Part shown: piece by piece, positions 1 to 8,571 of the stretch
Layout of the letters: every line of letters starts with the position of its first letter
Numbering within the stretch: the stretch's first letter is position 1
Source: Phycisphaerales bacterium UBA2421
GTDB lineage: Bacteria; Planctomycetota; Phycisphaerae; Tepidisphaerales; Tepidisphaeraceae
DNA: 49,114 nt
Assembly (NCBI GenBank): GCA_002343075.1
Contig: DDRH01000008.1
Location: 4,249 to 53,362 of the forward strand
Direction: 5' to 3'
Notes under the pieces: model-generated
Databases searched by the model: none
Seen by the model: only the letters and a program-made list of their open reading frames with translations
Told to the model about the DNA's origin: nothing
Position numbers and translations under genes: made by a program

Positions 1-113
1 TCGGTGACGAGCACACGCGCGCCGTGCCCCGCTAGCCATTTGGAAACGCCAATGCCGCCGCCAAACCGGCCCAATCCAAGCACTGTAATGCGCTTGCCAT
101 TGAAATCATCCAT
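1..113 (-). CDS. murD: MurD-like UDP-N-acetylmuramoylalanine-D-glutamate ligase, N-terminus only
   Basis: The reading frame starts at an ATG whose complement is at 111-113 and runs off the left edge after 37 codons. The visible protein begins MDDFNGKRITVLGLGRFGGG, with a glycine-rich turn after a short beta strand, followed by a second strand ending VLVTD. This is the N-terminal Rossmann-like UDP-binding domain of Mur ligases, and the G-x-G-R/K-F/S-G-x-G form fits MurD best. MurD would add D-glutamate to UDP-MurNAc-L-Ala in the cytoplasm during peptidoglycan synthesis. Only the first domain is in view, so the ATP-binding and ligase domains cannot be checked. Another Mur-like or dinucleotide-binding protein is possible. 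Confidence 0.6.
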   Translation of the reverse strand, partial: MDDFNGKRITVLGLGRFGGGIGVSKWLAGHGARVLVT

Positions 114-204
114 GACAGGTAAATCGTATAGTGCTGCGTGAAAACTTCAAAGATGGCGTGAATCCTTGAAGAAATGGCGGCGGGGCGGGTCGAATCCCTT
201 GCGG

Positions 205-1113
205 TTAGTCGATCGCCTTTTGTAGCTCCGCGCGCATTGTCTCCGCGGCGGCGGCGACGGCTGCTTGCCACGGTTGGCCGGGCTGCCTCTTGGGATAGAG
301 GACGCTGCGGCTCGCCGACACGATCGCCCCTCTTCCTTTGATAAAAGCGGCCTTGGTCATCTCCGCGGTCGCGCCCTGCGTGCCGTAGCCGGGCAGAAGA
401 AAGATCGACTGCGGTAGACGGGCACGGAGCGAAGCCATTGAGTGCGGTTGCGTGGCACCCACCACCGCACCCAGGCTGCTAAATCCAAGCTCCCCCATTA
501 GCGTCGGCTGCGCGGCCACCGGAGCGAGCTGGTCGGCCAGCATCTCGCTCACCGTGCGCCCATCGGCGGTGACGACATCCTGCATGTGGGCCGATCCCGG
601 GTTGCTCGTGCGAACCAGCACGAATAGGCCCTTGTCCCGTGCTATGGCCGACTGCACAAACGGATCAATCGCGTCCAGTCCCAGAAACGGATTGATTGTG
701 ATCGCGTCCGGCGTGGACGTCGCCTCCCCCTCCCGCGTCGGTGCGTCGCCGAGGTGGGCATCGGCGTATGCCGTGCTGGTGCTGCCGATGTCGCCGCGTT
801 TCACATCGCCGATTGTCAGCAGGCCCATCGCCTCGGCCTCGCCGATCAGCGAATAATAGGCTTCTACGCCATCCCAGAGGTATCTCTCAAAGTAGGCCGA
901 CTGAAACTTCACGATGGGTGCGATCGGCGCAACCGCCTCCAGCACTTTCATCGTAAATGAGTAGATCGCGTCGACACACGCATCGATGTCGTTCATGTTT
1001 GCTGGCTTCAATTCCGGTGGGAACATCTCCAGCATCGGGTCAATACCCACACAAACGGGCGAGTGCTTCTTCTCGATTGCTCGGGTCAGGCGGTCGGCAA
1101 ACAGCTCGGTCAT
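205..1113 (-). CDS. pyrF: Orotidine 5'-phosphate decarboxylase (long type)
   Basis: A 302-residue cytoplasmic TIM-barrel enzyme of the OMP decarboxylase family, which converts orotidine monophosphate to UMP, the last step of pyrimidine synthesis. An early CVGIDPM strand, VKFQSAYFERY, and the catalytic-type segment GDVKRGDIGSTSTAYADA with the Lys-x(n)-Asp arrangement are visible, then FLLPGYGTQGA near the phosphate-binding end. At about 300 residues it belongs to the long form (as in mycobacteria and myxobacteria) rather than the roughly 230-residue E. coli form. It lies between dacB and the murD-like start on the same strand, with gaps of about 85 and 90 bases. No strong ribosome binding site precedes the ATG at 1113. 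Confidence 0.93.
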   Translation of the reverse strand: MTELFADRLTRAIEKKHSPVCVGIDPMLEMFPPELKPANMNDIDACVDAIYSFTMKVLEAVAPIAPIVKFQSAYFERYLWDGVEAYYSLIGEAEAMGLLTIGDVKRGDIGSTSTAYADAHLGDAPTREGEATSTPDAITINPFLGLDAIDPFVQSAIARDKGLFVLVRTSNPGSAHMQDVVTADGRTVSEMLADQLAPVAAQPTLMGELGFSSLGAVVGATQPHSMASLRARLPQSIFLLPGYGTQGATAEMTKAAFIKGRGAIVSASRSVLYPKRQPGQPWQAAVAAAAETMRAELQKAID

Positions 1114-1196
1114 GCGGACGATTTTAGCGACATTAACGTCGTGTAGACAGCGACGGGCAAGTTGATTCGACGCGCCTTAGCCGAGGCTTGGCTCGA

Positions 1197-2633
1197 TCAA
1201 TCATTGGCATCGATTGCGGTCACAATGGCCTCGTGAACGCGCTTGGCTTCCGGACCGGTCGAGCCGTTGAAGAGAATCGAAAACGCGTACCAGTTGTCCT
1301 TCTTGGTCCGCACAAATCCGCTCAGGCAGCGAGCATTAGAAACATAGCCCGACTTGGCAAAGACTCGCCCCTTGAGGCCACCGCCGAAGCGATTGTCGAG
1401 CGTGCCGTCAACTCCGCCGACCGCGAGCGAACGAATGAACATTTCTCGGTTTGGGCCATAAAAATCGGCAATCAGCACCGCATTGATGGCGTGGGCGGAC
1501 ACCCGATTGGATTTGCTCAGGCCGCTGCCGTCGGCGAGGGAGAATTGCTGCTCTTCCACTCCCCTCTCCTTCAAAAACGCGGCCACCGCGGCGGCGCCGG
1601 CTCCCCACGACCCGCCGCGCGATGCACTTTGCGCCGCGGCGAGGCGTTTTAGCAGCACTTCGGCGTAGAGATTCATGCTATCCTTGTTTGCGCGATGAAG
1701 AACGACATCGATCGGCGTCTCGTGCTGCGCGAGCAGCGTCAGCCCGTCCGATTTGTGAGCATTGCGATCACGCACTACCCGACCGCGGACATCTACGCCG
1801 TGCCGTTTCAGAGTTTCGGCCAACACCGTACCAAAGTAGAGCGGCGGATCGTGGATCGTGACCGACAGCGGTTCGCCGTGATTTGAGGCATTCGTCTCCC
1901 CGCGGAGGACGATTTTGTTCCCGCCGGCCACCCGGCTGAGCCAGATGGCATTTCGCTGGCCGAACGTGCAGGTGTTGGCAATGTCCGCATAGGCGCTCGG
2001 CGGATCGGTGCGGTAAGAAACCACCGATCCGCGCTGGCCCGTGGTGAGAAAGAAGTCGAGGCAGTTCGCATTGAGATTCAGCCCGGCCACCTGCGCCACA
2101 TACCGGCGCTGAATCTGCTCCGGCGGCCAGGTCGGGTGGATGAACTGCTCATCGAACACGCCGTCATCCACGACCACATCGCCGACGCGGGTTATGCCGC
2201 GTGACTTGAGAAGTTCGGCCCAGTTCTCGAAAAGCGTCGTCGTGGTCCAGCCGTGCCTGCGGAGCATTTCGGCATCGCCAATGGTCGGGTCGCCGTCTCC
2301 AATAATGACCAGCTGATCATCCCGCATCGCAAGGCGGGTTGTAAATCGAAAATCCCCGCCGAGCGCGTGCAATGCTGCCGATGTGGTGAGCAGTTTCATA
2401 TTGCTCGCCGGGATCATTGGCTCGTTGGCCCGGCTGGCAAAGACGACGGTCGTTTGCGCGGGGTCGGGGTTCAGCCGGACGACTTCAACACCCACCTGCG
2501 CGTTTCCCAGCGACTTTGAAGCCAATGCGGTGCGGATATCGCCCGGCAGGTCGGCATTCGCTGCGACGGCGGGCGCGAGGAGGCAAAACAGCAAACAAGC
2601 GACATGACGTCTCTTCCGTGAAACCGCGCACAT
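1197..2633 (-). CDS. dacB: D-alanyl-D-alanine carboxypeptidase/endopeptidase, PBP4 type (peptidase S13)
   Basis: 478 residues with an N-terminal signal peptide (hydrophobic core about residues 11-25, cleavage near AANA). The active-site SxxK is S77-N-M-K80 in IPASNMKLLTT, the SxN-type motif is in DGSGLSKSN near 370-376, and the third motif is KSG at 427-429 in place of the usual KTG. This order and the large insert between the first two motifs define the S13/PBP4 family, which trims D-Ala from peptidoglycan stem peptides and cuts cross-links in the periplasm. The conservative T-to-S change in the third motif should be tolerated. The start at 2633 has a G-run directly before ATG, too close for a normal Shine-Dalgarno, so the exact start is uncertain. 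Confidence 0.92.
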   Translation of the reverse strand: MCAVSRKRRHVACLLFCLLAPAVAANADLPGDIRTALASKSLGNAQVGVEVVRLNPDPAQTTVVFASRANEPMIPASNMKLLTTSAALHALGGDFRFTTRLAMRDDQLVIIGDGDPTIGDAEMLRRHGWTTTTLFENWAELLKSRGITRVGDVVVDDGVFDEQFIHPTWPPEQIQRRYVAQVAGLNLNANCLDFFLTTGQRGSVVSYRTDPPSAYADIANTCTFGQRNAIWLSRVAGGNKIVLRGETNASNHGEPLSVTIHDPPLYFGTVLAETLKRHGVDVRGRVVRDRNAHKSDGLTLLAQHETPIDVVLHRANKDSMNLYAEVLLKRLAAAQSASRGGSWGAGAAAVAAFLKERGVEEQQFSLADGSGLSKSNRVSAHAINAVLIADFYGPNREMFIRSLAVGGVDGTLDNRFGGGLKGRVFAKSGYVSNARCLSGFVRTKKDNWYAFSILFNGSTGPEAKRVHEAIVTAIDAND

Positions 2634-2741
2634 CCCCCGATCATCGGCAGAACCGGCAGCGATTCAAGCATTTAAGCGAAGATAACAAGCGAGAATGATC
2701 CCACGCTCGAACGCGCGCCTGCAACCCGCGTGAAGCGGCCG

Positions 2742-3647
2742 CTATCGGGCAGTACCTTCGCGCTGTTGCAGGATATGATGAAACACGTCAAGCCGCTGGC
2801 CGACCTCAGCCATGTCGGCGGGGCGTTTGGCGGGGTTGAGGCGCACGCATTCCATCACGAAGCTACTCAGGCTCTCGGGCACCGCTGGGTTGCATTGCGC
2901 GGGCGTACGGATGAGATCGCCGGACAGAATACTGTTTTCCTTGCGCCCCGCGGTGAAGAGGGTGGGCATTTTCTCCATTGCCAGGCAGTAATAGAGCGTC
3001 GCACCGAAATTGAACACGTCTGTCTGCGGAGTGACCGGCTTGCACTTCACCTGCTCGGGCGAAATAAAGTCGGGCGTTCCCTGGATGCGCGCCTTGGCGG
3101 TGTTCACCGGGCAGGCCTGGCCCAGGTCGATCACTTTCACCTCATTCCGCGAGTTGAACAGGATGTTGTTCGGCTTGAGATCGCAGTGGACAAATCCATG
3201 CGAATGAACCGCGTGCAGCGCGCCGGCGGTCTGGCGGAAGATGTCGATCAGCGCCGCCATCGACCGCGGCTGTTCATTCTCCAGCGAAACACCGTCAAAC
3301 AATTCCATCACCAGCGCCGCTTCGTTCACTTTCCGCAAAAGTGTGCGATTAAACTTCACCGCAATCACCCGGCGGAGGTTGGTGTGCACCACCCGTTGGC
3401 CGACCTCAAACTCGGCTTCGAGTTGCTCAACGAAGCGGATGTCCTTTTCATTCTTGCGGACGACGTGCTTCAGAGCGTAAATCTGCCCGTTTGCAGGGTC
3501 GCTGACGGCGTAAATCGTGCTCCCCGCGCCTTCACCGATAAAGCCGAGCACCTCATAGCCGAAGAGACGGCTCGGCACGTTCTTGCTCGCGCGCGCGGTA
3601 CCGTCCATGGCGTCTACTGTCAGGGAACTGGCTGGCAAACTACTCAT
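2742..3647 (-). CDS. Serine/threonine protein kinase (non-RD type)
   Basis: I choose the ATG at 3647 (301 residues) because GGGGAG lies 6 bases before it; the frame opens further upstream only through a TTG. The kinase fold is clear: a glycine loop IGEGAGSTIYAV near 37-47, the ATP-anchoring K60 in YALKHV, the catalytic loop HCDLKPNN with D156 and N161, DLG at 174-176 in place of DFG, and GTPDFISPEQ for the activation-segment end. HCD instead of HRD makes it a non-RD kinase, so it may not need activation-loop phosphorylation. No transmembrane or sensor domain follows the catalytic domain, so it is a bare cytoplasmic kinase. It lies just downstream of the atpA terminator; its substrate is unknown. 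Confidence 0.9.
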   Translation of the reverse strand: MSSLPASSLTVDAMDGTARASKNVPSRLFGYEVLGFIGEGAGSTIYAVSDPANGQIYALKHVVRKNEKDIRFVEQLEAEFEVGQRVVHTNLRRVIAVKFNRTLLRKVNEAALVMELFDGVSLENEQPRSMAALIDIFRQTAGALHAVHSHGFVHCDLKPNNILFNSRNEVKVIDLGQACPVNTAKARIQGTPDFISPEQVKCKPVTPQTDVFNFGATLYYCLAMEKMPTLFTAGRKENSILSGDLIRTPAQCNPAVPESLSSFVMECVRLNPAKRPADMAEVGQRLDVFHHILQQREGTAR

Positions 3648-3830
3648 CAACATCTCCCCAGCGAACAACCTCGCGGCGGCGGGCCGTTCTCTCTCAATGA
3701 TATACGCCAAGTCCAGCCGGTTATTCGTCCGATATCCAAAATTCGATGCAGCCGGGACTTTCAGAAACGGTATTCTGGGAGAAACCGATCGGCCCTATCG
3801 CGCCAACGCTTATTGGCCAAACACTTAGAG

Positions 3831-3874
3831 AAAAAGGGACGGCCCGGAAACGCATCGCGCATCCGGGCCTTCCC
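3831..3874 (-). terminator. Intrinsic terminator after atpA
   Basis: Read on the minus strand, GGGA-A-GGCCCGGA pairs with TCCGGGCC-G-TCCC: an 8-bp GC-rich stem (3841-3848 with 3862-3869), one mismatch, four more pairs, and a 13-base loop, then a T-run (complement of aaaaa at 3831-3835). It lies about 40 bases past the atpA stop and should end the ATP synthase transcript before the kinase gene. Confidence 0.85.
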
Positions 3875-3915
3875 GTCGAACAGTCTTGAACGTAGTTATG
3901 AAACCTTGATCCGGG

Positions 3916-5427
3916 TTACTTCGTCCACATCCGCTCTTTGAAGCTCTTAATGGCTGCGACAAGTTTCTGCTCCGCGGCGTCACTTAGCTCCTTTTTGTCG
4001 GCCAGTTCCGTGCGCACGTCGGCGGCGGAGGCATCGACATGGGCGAGGAACTTATCCTGGAACTCGGCAATGCGGTTCAGCGGAACATCGTCGATGAAGC
4101 CCTTGGTGGCTGCGTAAATCACCATCACCTGCTGCTCGACGGCCATTGGCTTGTATTGAGCCTGCTTCAACAATTCCACCAGCCGGGCACCGCGGTCGAG
4201 TTGGCGCTGGGTGGCGGGGTCGAGTTCCGTTCCAAGCTGTGCGAACGCTTCAAGCTCGCGGTACGCCGCAAGGTCGAGACGGAGCGAGCCGGCGATCTTT
4301 TTCATCATCTTCGTCTGGGCGTTACCACCCACGCGGCTCACACTGATTCCCACGTTGATGGCCGGCCGAACGCCTGCAAAGAAGAGTTCGGGTTCGAGAT
4401 AAATCTGCCCGTCAGTGATGCTGATTACATTGGTCGGAATATAGGCTGAAACGTCGCCGTCCTGTGTTTCGATGATCGGGAGGGCGGTCATGCTGCCGCC
4501 GCCTTGTTCTTTGCCGAGCTTCACAGCGCGTTCGAGCAGACGGCTGTGGAGATAAAACACGTCGCCCGGATACGCTTCGCGGCCCGGCGGGCGACGCAAC
4601 AGCAGCGACAACTGCCGATATGCAGCAGCCTGCTTACTCAGGTCGTCATACACGCACAGCGTATGCTCGCCCTTCCACATGAAATACTCGGCCATCGCGG
4701 CACCGGCGTAGGCGGCGATGTATTGCAGCGGGGCGGGGTCGGCGGCGCTGGCGACGATCACGGTGGTGTAGTCCATCGCGCCATACTTCTTCAGCGTTTC
4801 GACGATCGCCGCGACGGTTGACTCCTTCTGACCGATCGCGACATAAAAGCACTTAACGCCCTTGCCCTTCTGATTAATGATCGTATCGATGGCGACGGCG
4901 GTCTTGCCGGTTTTGCGGTCGCCGATGATCAGTTCGCGCTGCCCGCGGCCGATCGGAATCATGCTATCGACGGCCTTAATACCAGTCTGCAGCGGTTCGT
5001 GCACCGGCTGGCGCTCGGCAATGCCGGGGGCGACGATATCCATCTTGCGCGTTTCGGTCGACTGAATCGCCGGCCCGCCGTCCAGCGGCTTACCGAGCGG
5101 ATTCACCACGCGGCCGAGCACGTTTGGCCCGACGGCTACTTCGAGCAATCGGCCGGTCGCCTTGACCGTATCGCCTTCTTTAATGCCAAGCGGGTTATCG
5201 AACACCACCGCGCCGATCGCATCTTCTTCAAGGTTGAACACCTGGCCCATCGCGCCATTCTGAAACTCGAGCAGTTCGCCGGCCTGGGCGTTGCGCAGAC
5301 CATACACGCGGGCAATTCCATCACCCACCTCGACGACCGTGCCCACTTCGCTTACCGACAGCTCCTGCTCGAAGCCTTCGATCTCTCGCTTAAGGACGCT
5401 GGTAATTTCTGCTACATTCAATGCCAT
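3916..5427 (-). CDS. atpA: F-type ATP synthase subunit alpha
   Basis: 503 residues, normal length for alpha, beginning [20 protein letters not shown]. The open frame extends 28 codons further upstream, but that part is translated intergenic repeat; the ATG at 5427 has GGAG at proper spacing and matches the family N-terminus. The order is the beta-barrel domain, Walker A GDRKTGKT at 169-176, the nucleotide-binding core, and the arginine-finger segment [11 protein letters not shown] near 375. Alpha forms the non-catalytic sites of the F1 hexamer and supplies the arginine to the catalytic beta sites. It is the last gene of this operon: gamma, beta and epsilon genes do not follow, and a terminator does. 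Confidence 0.98.
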   Translation of the reverse strand: MALNVAEITSVLKREIEGFEQELSVSEVGTVVEVGDGIARVYGLRNAQAGELLEFQNGAMGQVFNLEEDAIGAVVFDNPLGIKEGDTVKATGRLLEVAVGPNVLGRVVNPLGKPLDGGPAIQSTETRKMDIVAPGIAERQPVHEPLQTGIKAVDSMIPIGRGQRELIIGDRKTGKTAVAIDTIINQKGKGVKCFYVAIGQKESTVAAIVETLKKYGAMDYTTVIVASAADPAPLQYIAAYAGAAMAEYFMWKGEHTLCVYDDLSKQAAAYRQLSLLLRRPPGREAYPGDVFYLHSRLLERAVKLGKEQGGGSMTALPIIETQDGDVSAYIPTNVISITDGQIYLEPELFFAGVRPAINVGISVSRVGGNAQTKMMKKIAGSLRLDLAAYRELEAFAQLGTELDPATQRQLDRGARLVELLKQAQYKPMAVEQQVMVIYAATKGFIDDVPLNRIAEFQDKFLAHVDASAADVRTELADKKELSDAAEQKLVAAIKSFKERMWTK

Positions 5428-5463
5428 TTGAAACTCCGATGGTTGCTTGTTGTTCGTGATTCG

Positions 5464-5518
5464 TTGCTGGTTGAGTCGGTTCTTGAATTGCCAGCAACCA
5501 GCAGCCGGCAACCAGCAA
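5464..5518 (-). repeat. GTTGCTGG-type inverted repeat between atpH and atpA
   Basis: The 94-base atpH-atpA gap contains TTGCTGGTTG at 5464-5473 and its exact reverse complement CAACCAGCAA at 5509-5518, with a further CAACCAGCA copy at 5495-5503. It can fold into a hairpin in the transcript. The same word family occurs in the atpB-atpE gap near 7453-7582. It looks like a dispersed intergenic repeat and is not coding, although it keeps the atpA frame open. Confidence 0.6.
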
Positions 5519-5521
5519 TCC

Positions 5522-6079
5522 TCATCTCTTTGACGCCAACATTTTTTTCTTCAACGTCTCAAGCTGCTTGCGAACGCTGCCGTCGATGAGCTGGTCCCTT
5601 ACCTTGATGATGATGCCGCCGATGATCGACTCATCGACGTACTGATGCACTACTGCGTCGCGGTTCATTGCCTTGCTGATGCGCTGGCGAACCTGCTCGA
5701 GGTCCTCGCCGCTGAGCCTGGCGGCGACGGTGACATCCACCTCAATCTTGCCCAATTGCTGGTCGAGCAGATCGTCATATGCATCGCACATTGCGCCGAG
5801 GTCGCGCAGCCGACCCTTACGGCTCATCACGCCGAGGGTATTGGAGATGAGCACATGCACGCGGCCGCCGAAGATGCTCTTAACCGCCTTCAGACGGGCA
5901 TCGTTGCTAATGGCGGGGTCTTGGAGAAACAGGCCAAAAGCCTTGTTTTCAAGCAACACCTGACGAATGTCGGCCAATTCCGCCCCAATTTGCTCGGCGT
6001 GGCCCTTGGCGGTGGCCAATTCGAGCAGAGAACGGGCATATGCGGTGGCGGCGGGGTTGTTTTGTTTGATTTGCGGCAT
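5522..6079 (-). CDS. atpH: F-type ATP synthase subunit delta
   Basis: 185 residues, usual length (about 175-185). The N-terminal helical bundle begins with [13 protein letters not shown], matching the family pattern YA-x-AL/LLELA, with [16 protein letters not shown] and the L-N-x-L region (here [16 protein letters not shown]), and the C-terminal strand region has [30 protein letters not shown], the classical delta/OSCP end. It binds the top of F1 and links it to the b-subunit stalk. It follows atpF by about 99 bases and precedes atpA by 94 bases that hold an inverted repeat. ATG at 6079. Confidence 0.95.
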   Translation of the reverse strand: MPQIKQNNPAATAYARSLLELATAKGHAEQIGAELADIRQVLLENKAFGLFLQDPAISNDARLKAVKSIFGGRVHVLISNTLGVMSRKGRLRDLGAMCDAYDDLLDQQLGKIEVDVTVAARLSGEDLEQVRQRISKAMNRDAVVHQYVDESIIGGIIIKVRDQLIDGSVRKQLETLKKKMLASKR

Positions 6080-6178
6080 GCGTTCCGTTTGCGACTCCCG
6101 TGCGCCTTTTCACCCGGCACATTGGTGCGACAAGGCACCTCTGCGGGTTTGGGGCCACGGGCAATCGGCAATCTCCTG

Positions 6179-6823
6179 TTAGTTCCGTCCCATCGCCTGC
6201 AGTTGCTCCAGGCTCGATTGCACCAGCGATTTCTGGTCGTTTTCGTTGATCTGCCGGCGCAAAATCTTCTCGGCAACGCTGGTGGCGAGCGTGGCGGCGT
6301 GCTCGTGGATCTCCGACACCGCGGCGTTTTTGCTGGCGTCGATATCCTTCAATGCACGCTCCTTGATCTCTTCCGATTCCTGCTGCGCCTTAACCTTGAT
6401 GCCCGCGGCCACACCTTCGGCATCCTTCGCGGCCTGGTCGAGCATTTTGCGCATTTCGGCTTGCGCGCTGGCGAGCTTGGCTGAGTACTCCTTCAGGGTG
6501 TCCTCAGCGCGCTTTCGGGCGGCTTCGGCATCGGCGATGTCTTTGCGGATCTTGTCTTCACGATCCTGCAGACCCTTGGCGATCGGTCCCCAGGCAAATT
6601 TGCCCAAAACCGCAACCAGAACCGCGAAAATCACCAGCGTGGTGATTGCGGTGATGGCACCCTGATTAAACTCCTGCAGCAACTTCGGCTCACCGGCGGG
6701 GGCATGGCCCGCTTCGACTGCGCCGTGGGAATGGTCGTCAGCGGCGCGGGCTGTTTGCGGCAGCACCGCGAAGGCCAGCATGGCCACTAAAACAGTCATC
6801 GCAATATTGCGAAACAAATTCAT
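6179..6823 (-). CDS. atpF: F-type ATP synthase subunit b, with signal peptide
   Basis: The ATG at 6823 with GGAG upstream gives 214 residues; the longer open frame is out-of-family at its start. Residues 1-27 (MNLFRNIAMTVLVAMLAFAV, then LPQTARA) form a typical signal peptide with an ARA cleavage site, followed by a short His-containing segment, the membrane helix (about 57-80, ITTLVIFAVLVAVLGKFAWGPI), and a long charged coiled-coil helix that ends in ILRRQINENDQKSLVQSSLEQL. Subunit b is the peripheral stalk joining Fo to delta and alpha. Canonical b has no signal peptide, so this arrangement implies an exported, processed N-terminus. It lies between atpE and atpH. Confidence 0.94.
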   Translation of the reverse strand: MNLFRNIAMTVLVAMLAFAVLPQTARAADDHSHGAVEAGHAPAGEPKLLQEFNQGAITAITTLVIFAVLVAVLGKFAWGPIAKGLQDREDKIRKDIADAEAARKRAEDTLKEYSAKLASAQAEMRKMLDQAAKDAEGVAAGIKVKAQQESEEIKERALKDIDASKNAAVSEIHEHAATLATSVAEKILRRQINENDQKSLVQSSLEQLQAMGRN

Positions 6824-6902
6824 GTCTTGGTCTCCAAACGCCCCGCGACGTGCGAAGCGTGAATGCCCCGCAGCCGCCGTTAAGCTGCTGCGGGGTGATG
6901 AG

Positions 6903-7229
6903 TTACTTCTGGAACGAAACCAGCAGACACAGGACGACCGCGAACAGCGTTGCACCTTCGATGAGTGCGGCGCTGATGATCATGGTCGTGAAAATGCGAC
7001 CGCCGGCTTCCGGTTGACGTGCGATGGCTTCCGAAGCCTGTCCGCCGATCTGACCAATGCCGCGACCGGCACCGATAATCGCCAAACCAGCGCCGATACA
7101 TGCGCCGGCAAGCCAGATACCCCGGGCACCCCAAGAGGCCGTCGAGGTCGGATCAGCGCCGGCCGCCTGAGCCATTGCCATCGTCGGAACAACCAGCAAA
7201 GCGGCGATCGCCATCAATGCATACTTCAT
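6903..7229 (-). CDS. atpE: F-type ATP synthase subunit c, with signal peptide
   Basis: 108 residues, longer than the usual 75-85 because of an N-terminal signal peptide (residues 1-20, ending AMA before Q21). The mature hairpin has helix 1 with GAGLAIIGAGRGIGQ, the polar loop ARQPEA at 70-74, and helix 2 with the ion-binding E91 in AALIEGATLF. The residues after E91 are G-A-T-L-F; the Ser/Thr and Tyr of sodium-type rings are absent, so protons are the likelier ion (inference). A near-perfect Shine-Dalgarno AAGGAG lies 6 bases before ATG, fitting the high copy number of c. It is preceded by an unusually long 358-base gap after atpB. Confidence 0.96.
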   Translation of the reverse strand: MKYALMAIAALLVVPTMAMAQAAGADPTSTASWGARGIWLAGACIGAGLAIIGAGRGIGQIGGQASEAIARQPEAGGRIFTTMIISAALIEGATLFAVVLCLLVSFQK

Positions 7230-7587
7230 ATCAAACTCCTTGAACCGTGCGAGCAGCGGTTCGATTCACGTTTAGACAGGGTGAAAAGGATCCCTGCCCG
7301 AAATCCAGCGCCGCGGCCTCGCAACCGCGCCCGCTGGCGAACCAAGAAATAACCGCGGCTGTGGGAACTTTTCTGCGACGTGCTCGTTATCGAGGGAACC
7401 CGACGATCACACGTCGCAAACGCCCGACAGCCGGGGGTTCGCATAAATCAATAGTTGCTGGTTGTAAGTTGCTGGTTGCTGGTAACGCAGCGTTACCCAA
7501 CGTCAACTGGCAATCTACACCTGCCGTTACAAAACCTCAGAGCAATTCCTCACTAGCAACTGGCAACTTGCCACCAGCAACTGCGTT
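7230..7587 (-). repeat. Long intercistronic region atpB-atpE with GTTGCTGG repeats and a palindrome
   Basis: No gene fits in these 358 bases. The atpB-proximal part holds AGTTGCTGGTTG copies at 7453-7464 and 7467-7478, the near-perfect hairpin GGTAACGC-A-GCGTTACC at 7481-7497, and complementary words (CTAGCAAC, CCAGCAACT) at 7553-7582, so the whole of 7453-7582 can fold back on itself. The word family is shared with the atpH-atpA gap. It could shape mRNA stability or differential expression of the c subunit, or be a passive dispersed repeat. The atpE-proximal 200 bases show only the strong atpE ribosome binding site. Confidence 0.55.
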
Positions 7588-8526
7588 TCACATCTGATGC
7601 GACTTCGACGCCATTTTGTGGTCGGCCACCTCTGCCACCACCGGGTGGCCGTGATGGTCGGCTTCGTCGTGGGCATCGTGTTCATGATCGTCGTGCTCAT
7701 GGGTGATCATCTGGCTGATGAACAGTGCTGTGAGAAACGTGAACAAATAAGCCTGTAAGAATGCCACGAACAGTTCAAGGCAGTTAATCGCCACCGCGGA
7801 GATAACGGATACCACCCCAACAGCCCAGCCGCCAGCCGTGCCCAGCCCGACGAAAGCCGCCGGAACAAACCCGATGATGACGGCAAGCAGAATGTGTCCA
7901 GCGGTCATATTGGCCGCGAGTCGGACGGCTAGCGCGAACGGCTTGATGAGCATCCCCAGGAATTCGACTGGAATCATCACCGGGGCGATATACCACGGCG
8001 CCCCGCCGAGGAAGTGTTTTGCCCAGCCGCCGATTCCGTTCGCCCGAAGCCCACTGATTTGCACCACAAGAAACGTGATGATCGCCAACGTTGCCGTAAC
8101 GTAAAAATTAGCGGTGGCCGTTCCGTAGATTCCGTGGCCGTGGTTGAGGCCCAGCAACTTGCCGGTGATCAGGTCGATCGGGAGCAGACCCAACAAGTTG
8201 GTGAACAGAATGAAGAAGAAGAGCGTCCAGAGATAGGGCATGTAACGCGTCGTGTCGTGGCCCAGGAGCGGCTTGGCGACATCGTCACGCATGTAGATCA
8301 GGATCGCTTCAAAGAAATTCCGGCTGCCGGTGGGCACCCACTCGCCGCTGCGATAGCGTTTGGTCATCGCCGGGAAGATGAGGAGCATGAGGCCGGCGCT
8401 GACGCACATCATGATCATGTGGTTGGTGAGGTACCACCAGCCGTTGGATTGAAGGATCGGGTGATCGACGACGTGGTCGAGCGGGTTGGCCGCGGCGAGG
8501 GTCGTGATGTTAACCAGTTCGAGCAT
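7588..8526 (-). CDS. atpB: F-type ATP synthase subunit a, with histidine-rich C-terminal tail
   Basis: 312 residues and about six membrane helices. The essential arginine is R202 in ALAVRLAANMTAGH, facing the c ring, with E251 and Q258 in the last helix (NCLELFVAFLQAYLFTFLTALF). Subunit a forms the ion half-channels in the membrane. Compared with the usual 240-290 residues it carries an extended soluble N-terminus (residues 1-30) and a tail from about 275 rich in His and Asp (at least ten histidines: HEHDDHEHDAHDE and onward). The tail may bind metal or be a simple charged extension. atpB is third in the operon, after the two small Atp accessory genes. Confidence 0.96.
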   Translation of the reverse strand: MLELVNITTLAAANPLDHVVDHPILQSNGWWYLTNHMIMMCVSAGLMLLIFPAMTKRYRSGEWVPTGSRNFFEAILIYMRDDVAKPLLGHDTTRYMPYLWTLFFFILFTNLLGLLPIDLITGKLLGLNHGHGIYGTATANFYVTATLAIITFLVVQISGLRANGIGGWAKHFLGGAPWYIAPVMIPVEFLGMLIKPFALAVRLAANMTAGHILLAVIIGFVPAAFVGLGTAGGWAVGVVSVISAVAINCLELFVAFLQAYLFTFLTALFISQMITHEHDDHEHDAHDEADHHGHPVVAEVADHKMASKSHQM

Positions 8527-8571
8527 CGAGTTTGCGCCTTTGCAAAGATCGAGAATCTGTTAATCCCAAAG

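Noticed and set aside
2730..3941. A 403-codon plus-strand open frame opposite the kinase
   Set aside because: It is the antisense shadow of the kinase gene in high-GC DNA, with no protein-like composition.
5428..5511. A 28-codon N-terminal extension of atpA
   Set aside because: It translates intergenic repeat words and lacks a Shine-Dalgarno; the family start with GGAG is at 5427.
6903..7229. Sodium-binding signature in subunit c
   Set aside because: The Gln in the first helix is present, but E91 is followed by Gly rather than Ser/Thr and the Tyr is replaced by Phe, so a proton ring is likelier.
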